Source of the DNA: Ferrimonas balearica
GTDB taxonomy: Bacteria; Pseudomonadota; Gammaproteobacteria; Enterobacterales; Shewanellaceae
NCBI RefSeq assembly: GCF_019802085.1
Contig: NZ_JAHVHV010000004.1
Coordinates: forward strand, 62,001 to 126,000
Length of the DNA: 64,000 bases
Reading direction: 5' to 3'
The notes beneath the pieces were generated by a model. It was given only the letters and a program-made list of their open reading frames with translations, was not told where the DNA came from and ran no database searches. Positions within the stretch are counted from its first letter, which is position 1, and the number at the start of each line of letters is the position of its first letter. Made by a program: the position numbers and the translations under genes. This document shows positions 35,979 to 43,377 of the stretch, in pieces.

Positions 35979-36881
35979 ATGACCCAATCCGCTCGTGACA
36001 TCTTCAACCCCGACCTGTGGGACGTCGTCCCCGGCTTTGATTTCGAAGACATCACCTACCACCGCGCCAAGCAGCAGGGTACGGTGCGCATCGCCTTCAA
36101 CCGCCCCGATTGCCTGAACGCCTTCCGCCCCAAGACGGTGGATGAGCTGTTCACCGCCCTGGACCACGCCCGCCAATGGTCCGACGTCGGCTGCGTGCTG
36201 ATCACCGGCAACGGCCCCTCCAAGAAGGGCCAGTGGTCCTTCTCCTCCGGTGGCGACCAGCGGATCCGGGGCAAGGATGGCTACAAATACGAGGGGGAAG
36301 CGGCCAACACCGCCGATCTGGCCCGCATGGGCCGGCTGCACATCCTCGAGGTGCAGCGCCTGATCCGCTTTATGCCCAAGGTGGTGATCGCCCTGGTGCC
36401 CGGCTGGGCGGTAGGGGGCGGCCACAGCCTGCACGTGGTGTGCGATCTGACCCTGGCCTCCAAGGAGCACGCGGTGTTCAAGCAGACCGACCCCGACGTG
36501 GCCAGCTTCGACTCCGGCTACGGCTCCGCCTACCTGGCCAAGATGATCGGCCAGAAGCGGGCCCGGGAGATCTTCTTCTGCGGCTTCGACTACAGCGCCC
36601 AGGAGGCGTTCGAGATGGGGATGGTGAACAAGGTGGTGCCCCACGTCGAGCTGGAAGAGGAGGCGCTGCGCTGGGGCGAGGCGATCAACTCCAAGTCCCC
36701 CACCGCCATGCGGATGCTCAAGTACGGCTTCAACCTGCCGGACGACGGCCTGGTGGGCCAGCAGCTGTTTGCCGGCGAAGCCACTCGCCTGGCCTACGGC
36801 ACCGAGGAGGCCCAGGAGGGCCGCGACGCCTTCCTGGAGAAGCGTCCCAAGGAGTTTGGCAAATTCCCCTGGCACTACTGA
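35979..36881 (+). CDS. menB: 1,4-Dihydroxy-2-naphthoyl-CoA synthase
   Basis: MenB closes the second ring in menaquinone synthesis, turning O-succinylbenzoyl-CoA into DHNA-CoA. The 300-residue crotonase-fold protein has the oxyanion-hole region FSSGGDQRIRG, the motif PGWAVGGGHSLHVVCDLTLAS and the family C-terminus (KRPKEFGKFPWHY). The start is the ATG at 35979. Menaquinone is the electron donor for CymA, whose gene lies 2.6 kb upstream. Confidence 0.96.
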   Translation: MTQSARDIFNPDLWDVVPGFDFEDITYHRAKQQGTVRIAFNRPDCLNAFRPKTVDELFTALDHARQWSDVGCVLITGNGPSKKGQWSFSSGGDQRIRGKDGYKYEGEAANTADLARMGRLHILEVQRLIRFMPKVVIALVPGWAVGGGHSLHVVCDLTLASKEHAVFKQTDPDVASFDSGYGSAYLAKMIGQKRAREIFFCGFDYSAQEAFEMGMVNKVVPHVELEEEALRWGEAINSKSPTAMRMLKYGFNLPDDGLVGQQLFAGEATRLAYGTEEAQEGRDAFLEKRPKEFGKFPWHY

Positions 36882-36925
36882 GCCAAAGGCCCGCTCCGGC
36901 GGGCCAATGTCCGGCAAACTGGCAC

Positions 36926-36956
36926 AAAAAAACCGACTCAATTGAGTCGGTTTTTT
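36926..36956. terminator. Bidirectional terminator between menB and tRNA-Gly
   Basis: The stem CCGACTC/GAGTCGG with an AATT loop (36933-36950) is flanked by seven As and six Ts, so it can stop menB transcripts on the plus strand and tRNA transcripts on the minus strand. Confidence 0.92.
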
Positions 36957-36965
36957 GATGAGATT

Positions 36966-37040
36966 TGGAGCGGCTAGAGGGAATCGAACCCTCATCACGA
37001 GCTTGGGAAGCTCGGGTAATAGCCATTATACGATAGCCGC
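36966..37040 (-). tRNA. tRNA-Gly (anticodon CCC)
   Basis: On the minus strand a 75-base cloverleaf is visible: acceptor GCGGCTA / TAGCCGC, a D-arm with ATAATGG, the anticodon stem CGAGC/GCTCG with loop TTCCCAA (anticodon CCC), the T-loop GGTTCGATTCC and an encoded CCA end. It decodes GGG. A bidirectional terminator follows it. Confidence 0.96.
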
Positions 37041-37123
37041 GTGGCCACTACTTTATGAGACCGGGGCCGGGTTTGGCAAGCGGCAGCCGCACGACTGCCG
37101 CATCTTTGCGCAACCCCAGGGCT

Positions 37124-39295
37124 TCAGTCGACGATCTCCATCTCGTCCAGCAGGTTGTCGGCCCCGTCCAGATACTTCATCACCCACAGCATGTAGCGGC
37201 TGTCCACGTGAATGGAGCGGTTCAGCTCGGGGTTGAACGCCCAGTCACCGGTGATGCTCTCGTAGACACCGTCAAACAGCAGACCCACCAGCTCGGCACG
37301 ACCGTTGAGGGTCGGGGAGCCGGAGTTGCCGCCGGTGGTGTCCAGGTTGGAGAGGAAGTTGACCGGCACCGAGCCCACCGCCTCGTCGCCGAATTCACCG
37401 TATTGACCCTTGGCGATCAACTCCAGCTGCTTGGCCGGGGCGTCGAAGGGCACCTGGTCGGTGGCTTTCATCGCCAGCCCTTCCAGGGTGGTGAACGGAG
37501 TAGCCACCAGGCCATCCTGGGGGCTGTAGCCGCCCACGGTGCCAAAGGTCAGGCGCAGGCTGGAGTTGGCGTCGGCGTAGACCGGACGGCCCTGGGACTG
37601 GTTAAAGGCGATGATGGCCGCCATGTAGTCCGGGCGCACCTTGAGCAGGCGCCCCTCCAGCTCCTTGTCTTTCTTCTCCTTGGCCATGGCGGTGTCGTAG
37701 TGGGCCACGGCGAAGCGGATAAAGGGATCGGCGCTCTGCTCGAAGGCTTCCGGTCCCTTCTCCATCCAGGCCAGGCGGGTCGCTACGTCACCCAGCTCGG
37801 TGGTGGCGTACATGCTGTCCAGTTTGGTCATCAGCTTGGCGCCGTCCACCTGGCCGCTGAGGCCAAACAGACGGTCCAGGCTGGGCTCCCGCTCGGACGC
37901 CGGCAGGGCAGCGTAGCGCATCAGCAGGTGGTGCAGCATCGCCTTGTCCACGGTGGCGTCGAAGCGACGGTCCATCCGCTCCAGGCCGGCCTTGAAGCCG
38001 TCCCAGTCCCGCTCCTGGTAGCCGCTTTCGCGCTCCAGATCCGGCTTCTGCTTCTCCTTGGCCAGGCGGTAGAGGCGCTGGGCCACGGTGGTCATCTGGT
38101 TGTAGCGCAGGTAACCGAGGATAAGATCCCGCTCGGCGTGGGCCCACTGCTCGGCCACCAGGCCATCGAGCTGGGCCAGCACATCGCCGTATTTGGCGGC
38201 GCGATCGCCCTTGCCCTGGATCCAGGCCACCAGGGCATCCTGATCGGTCTGCTTGGCGGCCAGCATGCCGGTCTTGGCGTAGCCCTCAATCATGCTCTGG
38301 TAGTTCTTGGCGTAGTTGGCCAGCCCCGCCAGGGTGCCCTCGTACTTGATGCGGGCGTCGGAGCCCGGCTCGGAGCTGGCCTTGATCAGATCAATCAGCT
38401 CCTCGCGCAGCACCTTGGCCTGGGGATAGACGGTTTCGAAGTAGGTCTGCACCTCTTCGGCGGTGCGGTAGCGGTTGGTGCGCCCCGGGTAGCCGGCCAC
38501 CATCACAAAATCCCCGTCGGACAGGCCGGCGGCGGACACCTTGAGGAAGCGTTTCGGGGTGTAGGGCACGTTGTCTTCGCTGTACTCCGCCGGCTTGCCG
38601 TCGGGTCCGACGTAGGCGCGGAAGAAGGCGAAGTCGCCGGTGTGGCGGGGCCACATCCAGTTGTCGATGTCGCCGCCGTACTTACCGACACTCAGTGCCG
38701 GGGTGTAGCTCAGGCGCACGTCCTTGATCTCCAGCTCCTTGATCAGGAAGTACTGGGCACCGTGGTGGAAGTTGTAAACGTCGCAGCGGGTGTTGGGCTC
38801 CGCCTCACACTCGGCCACCAGCGCCTTGGTGCGCTGCTCGATCGCCTCGGCGTAGGCGGCACCGGTCAGGGCCGGGTCCACCGCCCCCACCACCTGATCG
38901 GTGACCGGGGAGATGGACTCGGTGATCCAGATCTTGTACCCGGGCACCGGCGCTTTCTCCTCGGCCGGGGTCTTGGCCAGGAAGCCGGTCTCCAGGATGT
39001 TGTTCTCGGCGGTTGAGTGGTACTGGATGGCGCCGTAGCCGCAGTGGTGGTTGGTCACCAGCAGTCCCTTGGGGGAGACGAAGGAGGCGGTGCAGCCACC
39101 AAAGTTGATCACCGCGTTCATCGGGAAGGCGGTCAAATCCGTCATGCTGTCGGCGTCCAGCTCCAGGCCCAGGGCCTTGAGCTCGTTAGCCAGTGCCGGC
39201 AGTTGATGGGGCTGCCACATCCCTTCATTGGCCAGGGCGGTGCTGGCGGCCCCCAGGGGCAGCAGCAGCGCCGCGGCGCTCATCCATTTCTTCAT
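37124..39295 (-). CDS. S46-family dipeptidyl-peptidase (DPP7/DPP11 type)
   Basis: S46 peptidases remove dipeptides from the N-terminus of peptides in the periplasm. The 723-residue protein has a signal peptide (cleavage after ALA, about residue 22) and the trypsin-like triad: His84 in TNHHCGYG, an Asp in YGGDIDNW (209 or 211) and Ser658 in TTGGNSGSP. The specificity position in LLFDGVYES is a glycine (Gly676), as in DPP7-type enzymes that prefer hydrophobic residues; DPP11 has arginine there. It lies behind tRNA-Gly on the same strand. Confidence 0.93.
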   Translation of the reverse strand: MKKWMSAAALLLPLGAASTALANEGMWQPHQLPALANELKALGLELDADSMTDLTAFPMNAVINFGGCTASFVSPKGLLVTNHHCGYGAIQYHSTAENNILETGFLAKTPAEEKAPVPGYKIWITESISPVTDQVVGAVDPALTGAAYAEAIEQRTKALVAECEAEPNTRCDVYNFHHGAQYFLIKELEIKDVRLSYTPALSVGKYGGDIDNWMWPRHTGDFAFFRAYVGPDGKPAEYSEDNVPYTPKRFLKVSAAGLSDGDFVMVAGYPGRTNRYRTAEEVQTYFETVYPQAKVLREELIDLIKASSEPGSDARIKYEGTLAGLANYAKNYQSMIEGYAKTGMLAAKQTDQDALVAWIQGKGDRAAKYGDVLAQLDGLVAEQWAHAERDLILGYLRYNQMTTVAQRLYRLAKEKQKPDLERESGYQERDWDGFKAGLERMDRRFDATVDKAMLHHLLMRYAALPASEREPSLDRLFGLSGQVDGAKLMTKLDSMYATTELGDVATRLAWMEKGPEAFEQSADPFIRFAVAHYDTAMAKEKKDKELEGRLLKVRPDYMAAIIAFNQSQGRPVYADANSSLRLTFGTVGGYSPQDGLVATPFTTLEGLAMKATDQVPFDAPAKQLELIAKGQYGEFGDEAVGSVPVNFLSNLDTTGGNSGSPTLNGRAELVGLLFDGVYESITGDWAFNPELNRSIHVDSRYMLWVMKYLDGADNLLDEMEIVD

Positions 39296-39386
39296 TGGTC
39301 ACTCCAAGTTCCTTGTGGGCATGGGCCCTTGCGCCAGCGAGGGTAACACGAAGCCAAATTCGGATTAACCCACCAGAAACATTTGA

Positions 39387-40577
39387 TTACAGAGCGCTGA
39401 CCAGCTGGGCTGACGCCAGGGCCACACCGGCCCCCAGGGCCAGGACCAGCGCCGGCGTGCCCCCAACCACCTGGTAGCCGGCCGTGGTGCGGCGCAGCCG
39501 CCGTGCCATCAGCACCGGCAACACCACCATCAGCACCACCAGCGGCAGGGCAGCGAAGCCGAGCACCGCCACAAAGCCCTCCGGCAGGTAGAGGGCCAGG
39601 GCCAGTGGCGGCAGGAAGGTCAGTGCCCAGGTCTGGGCTTTGCCGGCGCCGGTGGCCTGTCGACGGCACAGCTCCCCCAGGTAGTCGAACAGACTCAGTG
39701 CCACCCCCAGAAACGAGGTCAGCAGGGCCAGATCGGCAAAGCCGGTCAGGGCCCGGGCCAGCCAGCCCTGACCACTGGTGGCGCTGAGGGCCTGCACCAG
39801 GTTGGCCAGGCCGTCGCCCTGGCCCAGGGCCTGTTGCTGCTCCGGGGCCAGGGGACCCAGGGCGGCCGCCAGCCAGAGGGCGTAGCACACCAGAGGCAGG
39901 GCCGAGCCCAGCAACAGTGCCTGGCGCAAGCGGGTCACATCCCCCTCCAGGTAGCGCACCAGGGTGGGGATGCAGACGTGGAAGCCGAAGGAGGTGAGGA
40001 TGATGGGCAGGGCCGCCACCCACACCCCCTGGTGCTGGGCGGATTCCGCCAAAGAGACCACCAGGTTGGCGCCCTGGACCTGGGGCAGCAGGGCCCAGAG
40101 CACCGCCAGCAGGGCCAGCACCTTCAGGGCAAACAGCAGCCGCACCAGGCGGTCCACCGTGGCCACGCCGAACAGCACCGCACCACCGAGGCCGAAGGCA
40201 AACAGCAGGGTGCTGCTGGCCGGCGTCAAGGGCAGATGGTCCGCCAGTTTGAGGCTCAGCAGCGACGCCCCTCCGGTCAGGTAGGCGGCGGTCAGGGCGT
40301 AGAGCAGTGCCAGCATCGCCAGGGCCCCCAAGACCTGGGCGCCGCGGCCCAGGACCTGGCCGGTCATGGTGTGCAGGTTGGCCTCGAAGCCCACCTTGAG
40401 GTTCACCTCCATCACCAGCAGGGCACAGTAACCGGACAGCGCCCAGATGGCAGTCATCAGGCACAGGGCCGGCCAGAAGCCGATGGCGGCGGTGGCGATG
40501 GGCAGGGCCAGCATGCCGGCGCCGATGGAGGTGCCGGCCACAATCAGGGTGGCACCGATAAGTTTGGAATGGGTCAT
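39387..40577 (-). CDS. Aromatic amino acid permease (Mtr/TnaB/TyrP family)
   Basis: The 396-residue protein has about eleven membrane helices. The N-terminus (ATLIVAGTSIGAGMLALPIA) and the motif LTSFGFHVCIPTLVRYLEGD are typical of the HAAAP family of tyrosine and tryptophan:H+ symporters; it looks closest to TyrP. No clear TyrR box (TGTAAA/TTTACA) is visible upstream. Confidence 0.9.
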   Translation of the reverse strand: MTHSKLIGATLIVAGTSIGAGMLALPIATAAIGFWPALCLMTAIWALSGYCALLVMEVNLKVGFEANLHTMTGQVLGRGAQVLGALAMLALLYALTAAYLTGGASLLSLKLADHLPLTPASSTLLFAFGLGGAVLFGVATVDRLVRLLFALKVLALLAVLWALLPQVQGANLVVSLAESAQHQGVWVAALPIILTSFGFHVCIPTLVRYLEGDVTRLRQALLLGSALPLVCYALWLAAALGPLAPEQQQALGQGDGLANLVQALSATSGQGWLARALTGFADLALLTSFLGVALSLFDYLGELCRRQATGAGKAQTWALTFLPPLALALYLPEGFVAVLGFAALPLVVLMVVLPVLMARRLRRTTAGYQVVGGTPALVLALGAGVALASAQLVSAL

Positions 40578-40903
40578 GGTCGTCGTTCGTCAAAAGTAAC
40601 GTCGGACGTCAGGACGGGAAACTTGGAGAGAGGGAGGAGAGAGGTTGCGCGTCCGCCACCACACCGTCTTGCCAATTGGTCCCCGACCGTCGGTCGGTTT
40701 CAATTAGCCCTAATGGCGTCGTGGAGGCGGGATTCAGTGTCCGCTCGACGATGCCATCAGGGCTGGCAAAATCGAGCGTAATAATACGCTTGAAGGGGCA
40801 TGGATAATCTCTCGTTAACTGCCCATTCAGGCTAAGCCATGACGCGAAGCCACCTCAAGTGAGCACGATCACAATTTTGACTCGCCAACGGATCCGGCGA
40901 CGG
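40578..40903. other. Gap upstream of the permease, no gene seen
   Basis: This is the left half of the 564-base gap between the permease and mneA. I find no convincing gene, RNA or operator here; it must contain the permease promoter on the minus strand. Confidence 0.5.
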
Positions 40904-40932
40904 TTGTCGCCGCGACTCCCGCCCCCTATAAT
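40904..40932 (+). promoter_or_regulatory. Promoter of the mneA riboswitch transcript
   Basis: A perfect -10 box TATAAT (40927-40932) lies 17 bases after TTGTCG (40904-40909). The start would be near 40939-40941, directly at the beginning of the riboswitch. Confidence 0.75.
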
Positions 40933-40940
40933 GGCCGTCG

Positions 40941-41062
40941 CTTCGGGGGAGTAGCCTCTCTTTCGTTCAAGTTGGCGGCCATCAACATAATTGCTCCGCA
41001 GAGCATGGTGGTCGCGGTCCCTCCCGGTTTCGACCGGCGTCCGGACTTGGCAAGACTCGTGG
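40941..41062 (+). promoter_or_regulatory. yybP-ykoY manganese riboswitch
   Basis: The conserved yybP-ykoY elements are present in order: GGGGGAGTAGCC near the 5' end (40945-40956), CATCAACATA in the middle (40980-40989) and CAAGAC near the 3' end (41051-41056), with variable stems between. The class binds Mn2+ and switches on Mn exporters. The gene downstream encodes a UPF0016 Mn exporter, which fits well. Confidence 0.85.
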
Positions 41063-41070
41063 CACAATGG

Positions 41071-41135
41071 CCCGCCCAATCAGTACGGGGCGGCGCGGTT
41101 CATTGTGCCCGATTCAGTAGCCAGTCCGCCCCGTA
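41071..41135 (+). promoter_or_regulatory. Expression platform of the mneA riboswitch
   Basis: TACGGGGCGG (41084-41093) can pair with CCGCCCCGTA (41126-41135), which ends just six bases before the mneA start. The same GGGCGG could pair instead with an upstream CCGCCC near 41071-41077. The two stems exclude each other. No U-run follows the second stem, so control is probably at translation. Confidence 0.6.
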
Positions 41136-41141
41136 ACTCTG

Positions 41142-41702
41142 ATGATTATGGAAGCCCTTTTCTCCTCCACCCTGGCGGTGGCCATCGCCGAGATCGGCGA
41201 CAAGACCCAGCTGCTGGCCTTTATCCTGGCCACCCGCTTTCACAAACCTTTGGTGATCTGCCTGGGGATCCTCGCCGCCACCCTGCTCAACCACGCCGCC
41301 GCGGCCTATTTTGGCGCCTGGCTCGGTGACTGGATGACCGGCGACTGGGGCCGCTACGTGCTGGCCGGCTCCTTTATTGCCGTGGCCCTGTGGATGCTGA
41401 TCCCGGACAAGGTGGAGGCCAAGGAGAGCCCGCTTTACCGTTTCGGCCCCTTCGTGGCCACCTTCGTGCTGTTTTTCCTGGCGGAGATTGGCGACAAGAC
41501 CCAGGTGGCCACCGTGCTGCTGGCGGCCAAGTACGACGATATTTGGATGGTGATCACCGGCACCACCGTGGGGATGCTGCTGGCCAACGTGCCGGTGGTG
41601 CTGGCGGGCAAGCTGTCCGCGGACAAGCTGCCGATGGCCTGGATCCACCGCGGCAGTGCGGCGCTGTTCGCGGTGTTCGGTGTGGTAACCCTGCTGCCCT
41701 GA
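41142..41702 (+). CDS. mneA: Manganese exporter MneA (UPF0016/GDT1 family)
   Basis: The 186-residue inner membrane protein has two repeats, each with the hallmark acidic motif EIGDKT (AVAIAEIGDKTQLLAF and FFLAEIGDKTQVATV) and about six helices in total. Members export Mn2+ (Vibrio MneA). The start could be the ATG at 41142 or the one at 41148; no clear ribosome site is visible at either, in line with control through the upstream RNA fold. Confidence 0.93.
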   Translation: MIMEALFSSTLAVAIAEIGDKTQLLAFILATRFHKPLVICLGILAATLLNHAAAAYFGAWLGDWMTGDWGRYVLAGSFIAVALWMLIPDKVEAKESPLYRFGPFVATFVLFFLAEIGDKTQVATVLLAAKYDDIWMVITGTTVGMLLANVPVVLAGKLSADKLPMAWIHRGSAALFAVFGVVTLLP

Positions 41703-41705
41703 GCC

Positions 41706-42164
41706 TCACTGAATGCTGTAGCCGCGCCCCTCCATGCAAGCTTTGAAGGCGCGGCCATAGCTCTCCATCTGACTCTGCCTGTCGGCCTCGACCTGCTTGA
41801 GTTGCTGCTCGTTGGCCGCCTGGGCCTGGCGTTGCTGCCGACCGCCCCGCAGGGTGCCGGCGGCGGCGCCGATGGCCGCTCCGTCACCGGCGTCACCGGC
41901 AATGGCACCGATCACCGCTCCCCCGGCGGCGCCCCGGGCCGCACCGCGCACCCGTTCTCCCCCCACCGCTTGCTGATCCTGGGCCACCGGCGCCGACGCC
42001 AGGGCCACCGGATCCACCCCGGTGGTGTCCGTCGCCCACAACTGGCACTCGGCCTGGTCGCTTTTCTGCTGCTCCGGGGTTTGCCCCTCGGCGGGGTAGA
42101 TGATGGGCTGCTGGCCCATGGCCAGGGCACTGACCAGGGCCAGGCCCCCAATCCACGCTCTCAT
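41706..42164 (-). CDS. Exported glycine-zipper protein
   Basis: The 152-residue protein has a signal peptide (cleavage near AMG/QQP) and a central glycine zipper (about residues 75-110, RGAARGAAGGAVIGAIAGDAG...) followed by a Gln-rich coiled segment and a C-terminus with ACMEGRGYSI. Such proteins associate with the envelope; the function is not known. The ATG at 42164 has AGGAGA before it. It converges with mneA, three bases apart. Confidence 0.8.
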   Translation of the reverse strand: MRAWIGGLALVSALAMGQQPIIYPAEGQTPEQQKSDQAECQLWATDTTGVDPVALASAPVAQDQQAVGGERVRGAARGAAGGAVIGAIAGDAGDGAAIGAAAGTLRGGRQQRQAQAANEQQLKQVEADRQSQMESYGRAFKACMEGRGYSIQ

Positions 42165-42270
42165 GCTTGCTCTCCTGCACACCATGACGTCATCCAAGTA
42201 TGGCAGCCCGCTGCCGTGGACGGCCGCCGGTGCCCCTGATAGGCTCAACCGGGTCTAGGGGAGGAAACGA

Positions 42271-42900
42271 ATGACGGACAAGGTGATCCTGCTGCACGGG
42301 CTCTACATGCACGAACTGGTGATGTGGCCCCTGGCCCGCCGGCTCAACCGGCTGGGCTGGCAAACCGAGTGCCTGAGCTACAACAGCCTGAACATCGACA
42401 CCGAGGTCCTGTTTCAGCGCCTGGTGGCCGCCCTGCCCGAAGGCCCGGCCTACATGGTGGGCCACAGTTTGGGGGGCGTATTGCTGCACCGCTTTGCCCA
42501 ACAGCATCCCCTTCCGGCAGACAGCCGGGTGGTGACCCTGGGCAGCCCACTGCAGGGGGCGCTGCTGGCGGACCGCCTGGCCAGTTGGCACCTGGGTGGG
42601 GTGATCGGCAATGCCGGGCACAACGGGCTGTTCACCGACGGGCCGCGTCAGTGGACCGCCGCGGCCCAGTTGGGCAGCCTGGCGGGCAACGCCGGGTTCG
42701 GCTTCGGGCAGTTATTGGGGGGGATGCCGGCGGACACCGAGCACGACGGGACGGTGCTCTTGCCGGAGACGCGGATCGAGGGGATGGCGGATCACGTGGT
42801 GCTGCCAGTGACCCACACCAGCATGCTGCTGGCCGAAGGGGTGGCCCGGCAGACGGATCATTTCCTCCGCCAGGGCCAATTCCAGGCGCAGGCCGGCTAG
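42271..42900 (+). CDS. Alpha/beta-hydrolase (lipase/esterase-like)
   Basis: The 209-residue cytosolic protein has the alpha/beta-hydrolase N-terminal strand and oxyanion motif (ILLHGLYMH), the nucleophile elbow GHSLGG, a likely acid residue in TEHDGTV and the final histidine in THTSML. It resembles the GPI inositol-deacylase/PGAP1-like small lipases. The substrate is unknown. Its stop overlaps the stop of the next convergent gene. Confidence 0.85.
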   Translation: MTDKVILLHGLYMHELVMWPLARRLNRLGWQTECLSYNSLNIDTEVLFQRLVAALPEGPAYMVGHSLGGVLLHRFAQQHPLPADSRVVTLGSPLQGALLADRLASWHLGGVIGNAGHNGLFTDGPRQWTAAAQLGSLAGNAGFGFGQLLGGMPADTEHDGTVLLPETRIEGMADHVVLPVTHTSMLLAEGVARQTDHFLRQGQFQAQAG

Positions 42901-43136
42901 GTCAGGCTGGCCTCGTGCTGGTAGATCTTCACCAGGTAGTAGGCGTCGATAAAGACGATAAAGCCGTTCACCAGGGCCACCGGGATGGCGGAGATGGCCA
43001 TGCCGTAGGCCACGAACAGGGCGGCCCCGACCAGGTTCCACCATCGTAACTTCTTGATGTTCGACATCATCAATGAGATGGCGACGACCACTGAGGCCGC
43101 GTAGCCGACCCACTCCCACACCATTGCCATGTCCAT
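42897..43136 (-). CDS. YgjV-like small inner membrane protein
   Basis: The 79-residue protein has three short membrane helices (WVGYAASVVVAISLMMS, WWNLVGAALFVAYGMA and VALVNGFIVFIDAYYLVKIY), the pattern of YgjV-type membrane proteins. The ATG at 43136 has GAGGT before it; ten additional upstream codons are open but lack a ribosome site. No function is known. Confidence 0.75.
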   Translation of the reverse strand: MDMAMVWEWVGYAASVVVAISLMMSNIKKLRWWNLVGAALFVAYGMAISAIPVALVNGFIVFIDAYYLVKIYQHEASLT

Positions 43137-43332
43137 TCGGGTACCTCGCGAAACGGCTTTGTTCAAGCCTAGTTAACTCTTGTTAGCATTTGTGTAAGCG
43201 CCGGTAAGTTTGCCCACACTTTGGCGAGAAAAACGTGACCGCCCCCACACTTTCCCTGAATTCGATTCACCCTTGGCGTAATTTTCTTTCAGCGTGGTGG
43301 TTGAACCCCAGTTTCCACCCCTCGACAGCGAT

Positions 43333-43362
43333 AAAAAAAGGCGGCCCGGAGGCCGCCTTTTT
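43333..43362. terminator. Bidirectional terminator after the AbgT gene
   Basis: Arms AAAGGCGGCC and GGCCGCCTTT surround a CGGA loop, with seven As on one side and five Ts on the other. On the minus strand it ends the AbgT transcript. The rest of the gap 43137-43377 shows nothing I can name. Confidence 0.9.
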
Positions 43363-43377
43363 GCGTCGGATTGCCGT

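Noticed and set aside
37055-39016. 653-codon open frame antisense to the S46 peptidase
   Set aside because: Shadow frame; it also runs on from the tRNA region and has no signal or domain.
40578-40903. TyrR boxes upstream of the aromatic permease
   Set aside because: No TGTAAA-N6-TTTACA-like pair was found on either strand.
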